This document shows, piece by piece, positions 1 through 8,246 of a DNA stretch of 64,000 nucleotides (its first letter is position 1; every line of letters begins with the position of its first letter). Under the pieces are notes generated by a model. It searched no databases, was not told the DNA's origin, and saw nothing but the letters and a program-made list of their open reading frames with translations. A program made the position numbers and the translations under genes. The stretch is from contig NZ_JAQIIX010000002.1 in assembly GCF_036946495.1 (NCBI RefSeq), positions 1,488,001 through 1,552,000 on the forward strand, in the 5' to 3' direction. The stretch comes from Mycolicibacterium neoaurum (GTDB taxonomy: Bacteria > Actinomycetota > Actinomycetes > Mycobacteriales > Mycobacteriaceae).

Positions 1-1533
1 TTCGACCTGCTGGTGCGCATGGGTTACAAGGAGATCGAGGTCGGTTTCCCGTCGGCCAGTCAGACCGATTTCGACTTCGTCCGCGAGATCATCGAGCAGG
101 GTGCCATCCCCGACGACGTCACCATCCAGGTGCTGACCCAGTGCCGGCCGGAACTGATCACCCGCACCTTCGAGGCGTGCTCCGGCGCGCCGAAGGTGAT
201 TGTGCATTTCTACAACTCGACGTCGATCCTGCAGCGCCGCGTGGTCTTCCGCGCCGACCGTGACGCTGTCAAGGCGATCGCCACCGATGGCGCCCGGATG
301 TGCGTCGAGGAGGCCAAGAAGTACCCGGACACCAAGTGGCGCTTCGAGTATTCGCCGGAGTCCTACACCGGTACCGAACTGGAGTACGCCGTCGACGTCT
401 GCAATGCCGTCGCCGAGATCGTCAAGCCCACCCCCGATGTCCCGCTGATCATCAACCTGCCCGCCACCGTCGAGATGGCCACGCCCAACGTGTACGCCGA
501 TTCGATCGAGTGGATGAACCGGCACCTGAGCCCGCGCGATTCCATCATCCTGAGCCTGCACCCGCACAATGACCGCGGAACTGCCGTTGCTGCAGCCGAA
601 TTGGGCTACCAGGCCGGAGCGGACCGGATCGAGGGATGCCTGTTCGGCAACGGCGAGCGCACCGGCAACGTCTGCCTGGTGACACTGGGTCTGAACATGT
701 TCAGCCGCGGCGTGGATCCGCAGATCGACTTCTCCAACATCGACGAGATCCGCCGCACGGTCGAGTACTGCAACCAGCTGCCGGTGCACGAGCGGCATCC
801 CTACGGTGGCGATCTGGTCTACACCGCCTTCTCCGGCAGCCACCAGGACGCCATCAACAAGGGCCTGGATGCGATGAAAGTATCCGCCGACGAACAAGAT
901 TCGGATGTCGATGACATCCTGTGGCAGGTTCCGTACCTGCCGATCGACCCCAAGGACGTCGGGCGCACCTACGAGGCCGTGATCCGGGTGAACTCGCAGT
1001 CCGGCAAGGGCGGCGTCGCCTACATCATGAAGGCCGACCACGGGCTGGCGCTGCCGCGACGGCTGCAGATCGAGTTCAGCCAGGCCATCCAGCAGATCAC
1101 CGACGGTGAAGGCGGCGAGGTTTCACCCAAGGAGATCTGGGACGCGTTTTCCGAGGAGTACCTGCAGCCGATCGTTCCGCTGGAACGCATCCGACAGAAG
1201 GTGGACGCCGCCGAGGTCGACGGTGGCACCGACACCATCACTGCGACGGTGTTGGTCAACGGCGAGGAACGCGAGATCGTCGGTGCCGGCAACGGACCGC
1301 TGGCGGCGTTCGTGGACGCCGTGGGTGCCATCGGGTTCAACGTCAACGTGCTGGACTACTCCGAGCATGCGATGTCCTCCGGCGAGGAGGCCCAAGCCGC
1401 CGCCTACGTCGAGGCATCCATCGACGGCCGCACGGTATGGGGTGTCGGTATCGCCACCTCGATCACGACCGCGTCGCTGCGGGCGGTGGTCTCGGCGGTG
1501 AACCGGGCGGCGCGTCAGAACAACGCGAACTGA
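1..1533 (+). CDS. leuA: 2-isopropylmalate synthase, 5' end cut by window
   Basis: This enzyme condenses acetyl-CoA with 2-oxoisovalerate, the first committed step of leucine synthesis. The reading frame is open from base 1, so the start lies outside the window; roughly 510 codons remain of a protein that is about 600-640 residues in mycobacteria. The catalytic TIM barrel holds the metal-binding motif SLHPHNDRG (about residue 183 of the visible part) and the KGGVAYIM segment. The last ~130 residues form the LeuA dimer/regulatory domain that binds leucine. The tandem repeats found in M. tuberculosis leuA are not seen here. The stop overlaps the end of the convergent exonuclease gene by 19 bases. 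The flanking order matches Rv3710-Rv3711c. Confidence 0.96.
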   Translation, partial: FDLLVRMGYKEIEVGFPSASQTDFDFVREIIEQGAIPDDVTIQVLTQCRPELITRTFEACSGAPKVIVHFYNSTSILQRRVVFRADRDAVKAIATDGARMCVEEAKKYPDTKWRFEYSPESYTGTELEYAVDVCNAVAEIVKPTPDVPLIINLPATVEMATPNVYADSIEWMNRHLSPRDSIILSLHPHNDRGTAVAAAELGYQAGADRIEGCLFGNGERTGNVCLVTLGLNMFSRGVDPQIDFSNIDEIRRTVEYCNQLPVHERHPYGGDLVYTAFSGSHQDAINKGLDAMKVSADEQDSDVDDILWQVPYLPIDPKDVGRTYEAVIRVNSQSGKGGVAYIMKADHGLALPRRLQIEFSQAIQQITDGEGGEVSPKEIWDAFSEEYLQPIVPLERIRQKVDAAEVDGGTDTITATVLVNGEEREIVGAGNGPLAAFVDAVGAIGFNVNVLDYSEHAMSSGEEAQAAAYVEASIDGRTVWGVGIATSITTASLRAVVSAVNRAARQNNAN

Positions 1534-2504
1534 TCTCCGTCGGCGGTGGCATCGACGAACGGCTCGACGTCGGTGCCGCCGGCCACCCGGTCGATCATCA
1601 TCATGAACTCGGCATCGCCGACCAACGGAATGCCCAGGTCGGCCGCCTGGTAGCCCTTACCCTGTTCCGGTTCCGGTTCATTGCAGACGACCAGCGAGGT
1701 CTGCTGATCGACGTTCTCGGCGTACGCCAACCCTGCGTCCAGGATCCGCTCGATGACCTCTTCGTGGGTGCGGGTCATCTCCGCTGACAACGCCACGCGC
1801 ATGCCCTGCACCAATGGCCGGTCGGCAACGTAGGGCCCCGGATTCTGGAAGGCGCACGGCATCCTGGCGGCAAGCACCTTCAACGGGCGCAGCTCATCGT
1901 GGGTGACCCGGCCGTTGGGCCAGATGCGTCGGCTGACTGGCCGGATGGGCAGCCACGATCGTCGTTCGCGCGCCTGCACCAACGCCGGTTTGAGGATCTG
2001 CGCGAGCACCAAAGCGTCATCGAGGGCATCGTGCGGGCGCAGCTGGGTGGCACCCCAATGCCTCGCCAGTGTTTCCAGTCGAAGATTCTCGGTGCCGAGA
2101 TCCAGCCTGCGGGCCAGTTCGACGGTGCACATCACCGTGTCGGTGGGCAGCTGAGCCCCGACCAGTTCGGCCTCGGCAGCCAGGAAGGCGTAGTCGAACG
2201 CCACGTTGTGCGCGACCATCGTGCGTCCGTGCAGGACCTCCATCAGCTGCGGGACGATATCGGCGAACGTCGGTTGTCCCTCCAGCATGTCGGAGGTCAG
2301 ACCGTGCACATGGGTGGGACCGGGGTCGACCCCGGGATTGAGCAACGAGGACATGCTGTGCTCGACGTTGCCGTCGTCGCCGACCGCCAGCGCGGCGACG
2401 CTGACCACCCTAGCCTGGCCCGGCCGGAAACCCGTCGTCTCGACGTCGACGACGGCCCATCCGGCGCCCGCGTCGGCCGCCGGCCGGCCCCAGCACTGGC
2501 TCAT
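1515..2504 (-). CDS. dnaQ: DEDDh 3'-5' exonuclease with BRCT domain (DnaQ-like)
   Basis: This is a 329-residue exonuclease of the DNA polymerase III epsilon superfamily. The DEDDh active-site motifs are visible: VDVETTGF (Exo I), NVAFDYAFL (Exo II) and PHDALDDA (Exo III, with the histidine). A C-terminal BRCT-like region (PLVQGMRVALSAEM onwards) ends the protein. The frame stays open to 3041, but that extension lies over murT and looks random in composition. I chose the ATG at 2504, which gives the length remembered for M. tuberculosis Rv3711c (329 aa). It is divergent from murT with about 70 bases between the starts. BRCT fusions suggest recruitment to repair or replication complexes; actual proofreading in mycobacteria is attributed mainly to the DnaE1 PHP domain, so this protein is probably accessory. 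Confidence 0.9.
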   Translation of the reverse strand: MSQCWGRPAADAGAGWAVVDVETTGFRPGQARVVSVAALAVGDDGNVEHSMSSLLNPGVDPGPTHVHGLTSDMLEGQPTFADIVPQLMEVLHGRTMVAHNVAFDYAFLAAEAELVGAQLPTDTVMCTVELARRLDLGTENLRLETLARHWGATQLRPHDALDDALVLAQILKPALVQARERRSWLPIRPVSRRIWPNGRVTHDELRPLKVLAARMPCAFQNPGPYVADRPLVQGMRVALSAEMTRTHEEVIERILDAGLAYAENVDQQTSLVVCNEPEPEQGKGYQAADLGIPLVGDAEFMMMIDRVAGGTDVEPFVDATADGDQFALF

Positions 2505-2577
2505 GATCCCAGGGTTGCACGGTGGTCCGACAACACCGGATCGCACTGCCGCGTGTCGGGCACCTAAAATCCGCTTC

Positions 2578-3834
2578 ATGGTCTCGACCGGCGAGCAGGA
2601 GCGCAGCCTTCGGGCAATCAGCCCCAGAGGTCGGTTCGCGCTGGGCGCGGGGGCGGCCGCCCGCTGGGCGTCACGGGTGACCGGGCGCGGCGCGGGCGCC
2701 ATGATCGGCGGCCTGGTGGCGATGTCGATCGACAAGTCCATCCTGGGCCAACTCGGCGCGGGCCGCCGCACCGTCGTCGTGACCGGAACGAACGGCAAGT
2801 CCACCACCACCAGGATGACCGCCGCGGCGCTGGCCACCATGGGCCCGGTGGCCACCAACGCCGAGGGCGCCAACATGGACGCCGGACTCGTCGCGGCGCT
2901 GGCCGGTACCCGCAAGGCGGAACTGGCCGCCTTGGAAGTCGACGAGATGCACGTCCCGCATGTGAGCGATGCGGTGCACCCCGCGGTGATCGTCCTGCTG
3001 AACTTGTCGCGGGACCAGCTCGATCGCGTCGGTGAAATCAATCACATCGAACGGACACTGCGATCCGGGCTGGCCCGCCACCCAGATGCGGTCGTCATCG
3101 CCAATTGTGATGACGTGCTGATGACCTCGGCGGCCTACGACTGCCCAAACGTGGTGTGGGTGGCCGCCGGCGGATCGTGGGCAGGTGATTCGGTGAGTTG
3201 TCCGCGTAGCGGCGAGATCATCGTCCGCGATGGCCAGCACTGGTACTCCACCGGAACGGATTTCAAGCGGCCCACTCCGCAATGGTCCTTCGACGACACC
3301 GATATCCATGGCCCCGAAGGATTCACGACACCGATGGCCCTGGCCCTTCCCGGCGCGGCCAACCGCGGTAACGCCACCCAGGCCGTTGCGGCGGCAGTCG
3401 CGCTGGGTGCTGATCCGGCCGCCGCCGTCACCGCCGTCGCCGCGGTGGACGAGGTTGCCGGGCGCTACCGGACGGTACAGATCGGCAACCACACCGCGCG
3501 GCTACTGCTGGCCAAGAACCCAGCCGGTTGGCAGGAGGCGTTGTCGATGATCGACAAAGACGCTGCGGGCGTTGTCATTTCGGTCAACGGACAGGTGCCC
3601 GACGGCGAGGACCTGTCCTGGTTGTGGGATGTTCGCTTCGAGCATTTCGAGCAGACACAGGTGGTCGCGGCCGGCGAGCGCGGGACGGATCTGGCGGTAC
3701 GACTCGGCTACGCCGGTGTCGAGCACACCCTGGTGCATGACACGGTGGCGGCCATCGAGTCCTGTCCCCCTGGACATGTCGAGGTGATCGCGAACTACAC
3801 CGCTTTCCTGCAGCTGAATCGGCGGGTCTCATGA
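2578..3834 (+). CDS. murT: lipid II isoglutaminyl synthase, MurT subunit
   Basis: MurT is the Mur-ligase-like, ATP-using subunit that with GatD amidates the alpha-carboxyl of D-Glu in peptidoglycan stem peptides. The 418-residue protein has the Mur-ligase P-loop TGTNGKSTTTRM (about residues 70-80), the central ligase domain and a C-terminal DUF1727 domain. The zinc-ribbon insert known from Staphylococcus MurT appears degenerate: SCPRSG stands where a CPxCG-type pair is expected. The ATG at 2578 is chosen because the upstream in-frame extension overlaps dnaQ antisense and lacks family features. The stop overlaps the gatD start as ATGA, so the two subunits are probably translationally coupled. 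Confidence 0.94.
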   Translation: MVSTGEQERSLRAISPRGRFALGAGAAARWASRVTGRGAGAMIGGLVAMSIDKSILGQLGAGRRTVVVTGTNGKSTTTRMTAAALATMGPVATNAEGANMDAGLVAALAGTRKAELAALEVDEMHVPHVSDAVHPAVIVLLNLSRDQLDRVGEINHIERTLRSGLARHPDAVVIANCDDVLMTSAAYDCPNVVWVAAGGSWAGDSVSCPRSGEIIVRDGQHWYSTGTDFKRPTPQWSFDDTDIHGPEGFTTPMALALPGAANRGNATQAVAAAVALGADPAAAVTAVAAVDEVAGRYRTVQIGNHTARLLLAKNPAGWQEALSMIDKDAAGVVISVNGQVPDGEDLSWLWDVRFEHFEQTQVVAAGERGTDLAVRLGYAGVEHTLVHDTVAAIESCPPGHVEVIANYTAFLQLNRRVS

Positions 3835-4535
3835 TCCGGATCGGTCTGGTGCTACCGGACGTGATGGGCACCTACGGCGACAGCGGTAATGCCGTGGTCC
3901 TGCGTCAGCGCCTGGCGATGCGTGGCATCGACGCCGAGATCATCGAGATCACGCTGGCCGACCCGGTTCCGGACTCGTTGGAGATCTACACCCTCGGCGG
4001 TGCCGAGGACTACGCCCAGCGACTGGCCACCAAGCACCTGATCCGTTATCCGGGTCTGCAGCGCGCCGCCGTGCGGGGCGCGCCGGTGCTGGCGATCTGC
4101 GCGGCCATCCAGGTACTCGGGCACTGGTATGAGACATCAGCCGGTGAACGCGTCGACGGTGTCGGTCTACTCGACGTCACGACCTCGCCGCAGGACGTCC
4201 GCACCATCGGCGAGGTGGCATCCACGCCACTGATCCCGGGACTGACCCAACCGCTGACCGGTTTCGAAAACCACCGCGGTGGAACGGTTCTCGGCACCGA
4301 CGCCGAGCCGCTGGCCGCGGTCACCAAGGGGGCGGGCAATCGCGCCGGAGACGGATACGACGGTGCCGTGCAGGGCAGTGTCGTCGCGACCTACCTGCAC
4401 GGTCCGTGCCTGGCGCGCAATCCGGAACTGGCAGACCATCTGCTGTCCCGGGTGGTCGGTGAGCTGCCACCGCTGCAGCTGCCCGAGGTCGACCTGCTGC
4501 GCGCGGAACGACTGGCCGCCCCGCGCCGCGTCTGA
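3831..4535 (+). CDS. gatD: lipid II isoglutaminyl synthase, GatD glutaminase subunit
   Basis: GatD is the class I (triad) glutamine amidotransferase that feeds ammonia to MurT. The 234-residue protein carries the nucleophile Cys90 in VLAICAAIQVLG and a catalytic-type His190 in TYLHGP, the arrangement known from GatD/CobQ-type glutaminases. It starts on the ATG that overlaps the murT stop by 4 bases. It corresponds to Rv3713, often labelled cobQ2 in older annotations; cobyric acid synthase is the misleading alternative and does not fit the short length or the murT linkage. It converges with recR with almost no gap. Confidence 0.94.
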   Translation: MIRIGLVLPDVMGTYGDSGNAVVLRQRLAMRGIDAEIIEITLADPVPDSLEIYTLGGAEDYAQRLATKHLIRYPGLQRAAVRGAPVLAICAAIQVLGHWYETSAGERVDGVGLLDVTTSPQDVRTIGEVASTPLIPGLTQPLTGFENHRGGTVLGTDAEPLAAVTKGAGNRAGDGYDGAVQGSVVATYLHGPCLARNPELADHLLSRVVGELPPLQLPEVDLLRAERLAAPRRV

Positions 4536-4536
4536 G

Positions 4537-5148
4537 CTAGACCATCGCGCGGCGGCCGGCGAGCGCACGCCCCAGCGTCAGCTCGTCGGCAAACTCCAGA
4601 TCCCCACCCATCGGCAGGCCCGAGGCGATCCGACTGACCGTCAGTCCGGGGATATCGCGCAGCATGCGCATCAGGTAGGTGGCCGTGGCCTCCCCCTCGG
4701 TGTTCGGATCGGTGGCGATGATCACCTCGGCGACATCGACTCCGTCGACCCGCTCACCGATACGGTTCAGCAGTTCACGGATGCGCAGCTGGTCCGGCCC
4801 GATCCCCGACAGCGGATCCAGCGCACCACCAAGTACGTGATAGCGGCCGCGGAACTCGCGGGTCCGCTCGACGGCCTGGATGTCCTTGGGCTCCTCGACA
4901 ACGCACACCAGCGACGCATCGCGACGCGGGTCGTTACAGATCCGGCAGCGCTCGGCGTCGGAGACGTTGCCGCACACCGCGCAGAAGGTCACTCCGTCGC
5001 GGATACGGCCCAGCACGGCGGTCAGCCGGTCGATATCGGGTGGTTCGACAGACAGCAGGTGGAACGCGATGCGCTGCGCGCTCTTGGGACCGATTCCCGG
5101 CAGCTTGCCGAGCTCGTCGATCAGGTCCTGAACAGGCCCCTCAAACAT
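4537..5148 (-). CDS. recR: recombination mediator RecR
   Basis: RecR acts with RecF/RecO to load RecA onto gapped DNA. The 203-residue protein has the N-terminal helix-hairpin-helix segment LPGIGPKSAQRIAFHLL, a four-cysteine zinc site (C56, C59, C68, C71 in FCAVCG...CRIC) and a Toprim domain (VVEEPKDIQAVERT, then ATDPNTEGEATA). Length is typical. The start ATG at 5148 lies 11 bases after the ybaB stop; ybaB and recR are co-transcribed in most bacteria, and that order is kept here. Confidence 0.96.
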   Translation of the reverse strand: MFEGPVQDLIDELGKLPGIGPKSAQRIAFHLLSVEPPDIDRLTAVLGRIRDGVTFCAVCGNVSDAERCRICNDPRRDASLVCVVEEPKDIQAVERTREFRGRYHVLGGALDPLSGIGPDQLRIRELLNRIGERVDGVDVAEVIIATDPNTEGEATATYLMRMLRDIPGLTVSRIASGLPMGGDLEFADELTLGRALAGRRAMV

Positions 5149-5159
5149 GGCGATACAAG

Positions 5160-5495
5160 CTAGGCTCCGGGGATCCCAAGGCCGCCCAGCCCACCGGCGA
5201 GCGGCCCGAGCCGAGTCTGGGCCAAGATGGTGACCTGCTTGGACGCATCGGCGAGCGCACCGACGATGAGGTCCTGAAGCGTCTCCGGATCGGTGGGATC
5301 GATCACCTTCGGGTCGATCGCGACGCCGATCACCTCGCCGCTGCCCTTCATCGTGACCTGAACCAGACCACCACCGCCCTGACCGTGCACCTCGGCATTG
5401 GCCAGCGCCTCCTGAGCCTCCATCAACTGCTGCTGCACCTGCTGGGCCTGTGCGAGCAGTGCCGACATATCGGGCTGACCACCACCGGGTTGCAT
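5160..5495 (-). CDS. ybaB: YbaB/EbfC family nucleoid-associated protein
   Basis: This is a small DNA-binding protein of 111 residues in the YbaB/EbfC family (Rv3716c position). The N-terminal helix is glutamine-rich (SALLAQAQQVQQQLMEAQEAL) and the core carries GLVQVTMKGSGEVIGVAIDP, the family hallmark. It sits directly upstream of recR in the same orientation, as in most genomes. The C-terminal tail is short and glycine-rich (LGPLAGGLGGLGIPGA). The start ATG at 5495 is preceded by a GGGATCC stretch and gives the expected length. Confidence 0.93.
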   Translation of the reverse strand: MQPGGGQPDMSALLAQAQQVQQQLMEAQEALANAEVHGQGGGGLVQVTMKGSGEVIGVAIDPKVIDPTDPETLQDLIVGALADASKQVTILAQTRLGPLAGGLGGLGIPGA

Positions 5496-5636
5496 CGGGG
5501 ATCCCTTCTCGAAGCTGGCACTGCGGGTTGGTTGCGGCTCGGTCTCGACTTCGTTGCGCTACGAGCCCAAGGCGATTTGCCCCTCAACACTAGCCGCCGC
5601 CGCGACTACCGTGGCGGCGTGCACGTCCCCAAGAGC

Positions 5637-6371
5637 ATGCGTGTCGGTGCCCTGGCAGCCACGCTCGTCGTCGTCGCCGCGTCCGGCGCTGCCCCGAACG
5701 CCGTGGCCGCCCCGAACAGCATCGCCGGCAAGATCGTCTTCCTCGACCCTGGCCACAACGGAGCCAACGACGCCTCGATCAGTCGGCAGGTCCCCAATGG
5801 ACGCGGTGGGACCAAGGACTGCCAGGCCAGCGGCACGACCAGCGACTCCGGTTATCCCGAGCACACCTTCAACTGGGACGTGACCCTGCGCATCCGGGCG
5901 ATCCTGAACGCCAACGGCGTGCGCACCGCGATGTCCCGTGGCAATGACGACGCCCTCGGTCCGTGCATCGACGAGCGCGCCGCCATGGCCAACGCCCTGC
6001 GTCCCGATGCGGTGGTCAGCGTGCACGCCGACGGCGGACCCGCGACCGGACGCGGATTCCACGTGCTCTATTCATCGCCACCGCTGAACACGGTGCAGGC
6101 GGGTCCGTCGGTCCAATTCGCGACGATCATGCGTGACCAACTGCAGGGCTCGGGCATCCCGCCGTCGAACTACATCGGTTCCGGCGGACTGAACCCGCGA
6201 TCGGATATCGCCGGACTGAACCTGGCCCAGTTTCCGTCGATCCTGGTCGAGCTGGGCAACATGAAGAATCCCGCCGACTCGGCGCTCATGGAGTCCGAGG
6301 CAGGTCGCCAGAAGTTGGCCGAAGCCGTGGCGCGCGGGATCGCAACCTGGCTGGCCAACAAGCCGGGTTAG
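5637..6371 (+). CDS. ami1: N-acetylmuramoyl-L-alanine amidase (Ami1-like), secreted
   Basis: This zinc amidase of the Amidase_3 family cleaves the bond between MurNAc and L-Ala during cell separation. With the ATG at 5637 it has 244 residues: a short signal peptide (VGALAATLVVVAASGAAP...AVAA), then the catalytic domain with the zinc ligand in FLDPGHNG, the Glu in GYPEHTF, the His in SVHADGG and the catalytic Glu in LVELGNMKN. The match to M. tuberculosis Rv3717 (241 aa) is close by eye. A GTG at 5619 would add six residues. The gene overlaps the convergent SRPBCC gene by 4 bases. Confidence 0.93.
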   Translation: MRVGALAATLVVVAASGAAPNAVAAPNSIAGKIVFLDPGHNGANDASISRQVPNGRGGTKDCQASGTTSDSGYPEHTFNWDVTLRIRAILNANGVRTAMSRGNDDALGPCIDERAAMANALRPDAVVSVHADGGPATGRGFHVLYSSPPLNTVQAGPSVQFATIMRDQLQGSGIPPSNYIGSGGLNPRSDIAGLNLAQFPSILVELGNMKNPADSALMESEAGRQKLAEAVARGIATWLANKPG

Positions 6372-6805
6372 GCCTCGAGTTCCTTCTTCAGGTTCTCCAG
6401 CACCTCGGCCTGGATCTTGCGCAGGCCCAGCGGCGCGAAGGTCTTCTCGAAGAAGCCCTTGATGCCGCCGGCTCCGGTCCACGAGGTCTTGACGGTGACT
6501 GTCGACCCGGTACCTGCCGGCGCCACGGTCCAGTTGGTGATCAGCGACGAGTTGGCGTCCTTCTCGATGACGGTCTTACCTGCCACATCGATGCTGGCCT
6601 TCACATCGCGTGAGCGCGACTCGGTGGCCTGCAGCTTCCAGGCCACCACCGTGCCCGCGCCCTGACCACCCTCGAGCACCGCGTAATTGCTGTAGTGCGA
6701 GGAGAGAATCTTCGGCCGCACCGTCTGGTAATCGGCGACCGCGGCGAGCACAGCGTCCGGCTCGGCGTTGATCAACACAGTGCTGGAGGCGCTGACCTGT
6801 CCCAT
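6368..6805 (-). CDS. SRPBCC-family protein (Rv3718c-like)
   Basis: This 145-residue protein of the SRPBCC/START-like fold forms a single helix-grip domain (polyketide_cyc type). It begins GQVSASSTVLINAEPDAVLAAVADYQTVRP, typical of the family, and ends with the long C-terminal helix LRKIQAEVLENLKKELEA. The family binds hydrophobic ligands; no substrate can be read from sequence. It occupies the position of Rv3718c between ami1 and the FAD oxidoreductase gene, is divergent from the latter and convergent with ami1. Confidence 0.85.
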   Translation of the reverse strand: MGQVSASSTVLINAEPDAVLAAVADYQTVRPKILSSHYSNYAVLEGGQGAGTVVAWKLQATESRSRDVKASIDVAGKTVIEKDANSSLITNWTVAPAGTGSTVTVKTSWTGAGGIKGFFEKTFAPLGLRKIQAEVLENLKKELEA

Positions 6806-6875
6806 GAGTGCAAAACTCCCGTCATCACGTGGCTGTCCGGTCGCAAGGTCCGCGACCGAGGACTAGCGTATATGT

Positions 6876-8246
6876 GTGTCTGTCGGTGCGGCGGACGCAC
6901 AAGCTGTGCACGAGGCGGGCGTCCAGCGACTGCTGGCCAGTTACCACGCCATCCCCGCGACAGCGACTGTGCGGCTGAGCAAACCCACGTCCAACTTGTT
7001 CCGGACGCGGGAGACCTCCCGCGCTCAGGGACTGGACATCACCGGCCTCACCGGCGTCGTCGCCGTGGACCCGCAGGCGCGCACCGCCGAGGTGTCGGGG
7101 ATGTGCACCTACGAGGATCTGGTCGCGGCCACGTTGCCCTACGGCTTGTCCCCGCTGGTGGTACCCCAGCTCAAGACCATCACCCTCGGAGGCGCCGTCA
7201 CAGGACTGGGTATCGAGTCGGCATCCTTCCGCAACGGGCTACCGCATGAGTCGGTGCTCGAGCTCGACATCCTCACCGGCGGCGGGGAGATCGTGACCGC
7301 ACGCCGCGACCAGCACGCCGACCTCTTCCATGCCTTCCCGAATTCTTATGGCACGCTGGGCTACTCGGTGAGGATGAAGATCGAACTGGAACCCGTGCAC
7401 CCGTTCGTGACATTGCACCACCTGCGCTTCCACTCGTTGACCGAGCTGGTGTCGACGATGGAACGCATCATCGACACCCGCGGCTACGACGGCATTCCCG
7501 TTCATTACCTGGACGGCGTGGTGTTCAGCGCGACCGAGAGCTATCTGTGCCTGGGCACGCAGACCGCAACGCCCGGCCCGGTCAGCGATTACACCGGTCG
7601 CGACATCTACTACCGGTCCATCCAGGACGTCGAGCACGACCGGCTGACCATCGCCGATTATCTGTGGCGCTGGGATACCGACTGGTTCTGGTGTTCACGG
7701 GCTTTCGGCGCCCAGCACCCGGTGATCCGACGACTGTGGCCGCGACGGTACCGGCGAAGCAGCTTCTACTGGAAGCTGATCGGCTACGACCAACGCTTCC
7801 ACATCGCCGACCGCATCGAGAAACATCACGGCCGCCCGCCCCGGGAGCGCGTGGTCCAGGACGTCGAGGTGCCCGTCGAACAATGCGTGCCGTTCCTGGA
7901 CTGGTTCCTCGACAACGTGCCGATTGAACCGATCTGGTTGTGCCCGTTGCGTCTACGCGCCGACGAGCATTGGCCGCTGTACCCGCTGCGTCCACGGCAC
8001 ACCTACGTCAACATCGGGTTCTGGTCATCGGTGCCGAGCGGTCCCACGCCGGGATTCACCAACCGGCGCATCGAGGCGAAAGTCGCCGAACTCGACGGAC
8101 ACAAATCGCTGTACTCGGAATCGTTCTTCAGCCCAGAGGAATTCGACCAACTCTACGGTGGAGAGGCGTATCGGACCGTGAAGAAGACCTACGACCCGCA
8201 GTCCCGATTGCTCGACCTGTACGCGAAGGCGGTGCAAAGACGATGA
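6876..8246 (+). CDS. FAD-binding oxidoreductase (Rv3719-like; DHCR24/TmsA-type)
   Basis: This 456-residue protein has an N-terminal FAD-binding type 4 (PCMH) domain: SKPTSNLFR, DPQARTAEVSGMCTYEDL and the glycine-rich VPQLKTITLGGAVTGLGIES. A DHCR24-like C-terminal region follows. It corresponds to Rv3719. The stop overlaps the ATG of the downstream methyltransferase, so the two are probably a functional unit. The same pairing of FAD oxidoreductase with Cfa-type methyltransferase makes 10-methyl branched fatty acids such as tuberculostearate (TmsA/TmsB, BfaA/BfaB), where the flavoprotein reduces a methylene intermediate. Whether this pair acts on the same lipids is not shown. The start is the GTG at 6876, in a GTGTGTC run with a weak RBS. 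Confidence 0.82.
   Translation: MSVGAADAQAVHEAGVQRLLASYHAIPATATVRLSKPTSNLFRTRETSRAQGLDITGLTGVVAVDPQARTAEVSGMCTYEDLVAATLPYGLSPLVVPQLKTITLGGAVTGLGIESASFRNGLPHESVLELDILTGGGEIVTARRDQHADLFHAFPNSYGTLGYSVRMKIELEPVHPFVTLHHLRFHSLTELVSTMERIIDTRGYDGIPVHYLDGVVFSATESYLCLGTQTATPGPVSDYTGRDIYYRSIQDVEHDRLTIADYLWRWDTDWFWCSRAFGAQHPVIRRLWPRRYRRSSFYWKLIGYDQRFHIADRIEKHHGRPPRERVVQDVEVPVEQCVPFLDWFLDNVPIEPIWLCPLRLRADEHWPLYPLRPRHTYVNIGFWSSVPSGPTPGFTNRRIEAKVAELDGHKSLYSESFFSPEEFDQLYGGEAYRTVKKTYDPQSRLLDLYAKAVQRR

Noticed and set aside
2206..2577. N-terminal extension of murT
   Set aside because: It lies antisense over the exonuclease gene and lacks Mur-ligase features; the ATG at 2578 gives a standard length.
3831..4535. 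Cobyric acid synthase (CobQ)
   Set aside because: Too short, and the neighbour is MurT; GatD of the lipid II amidation complex explains it.
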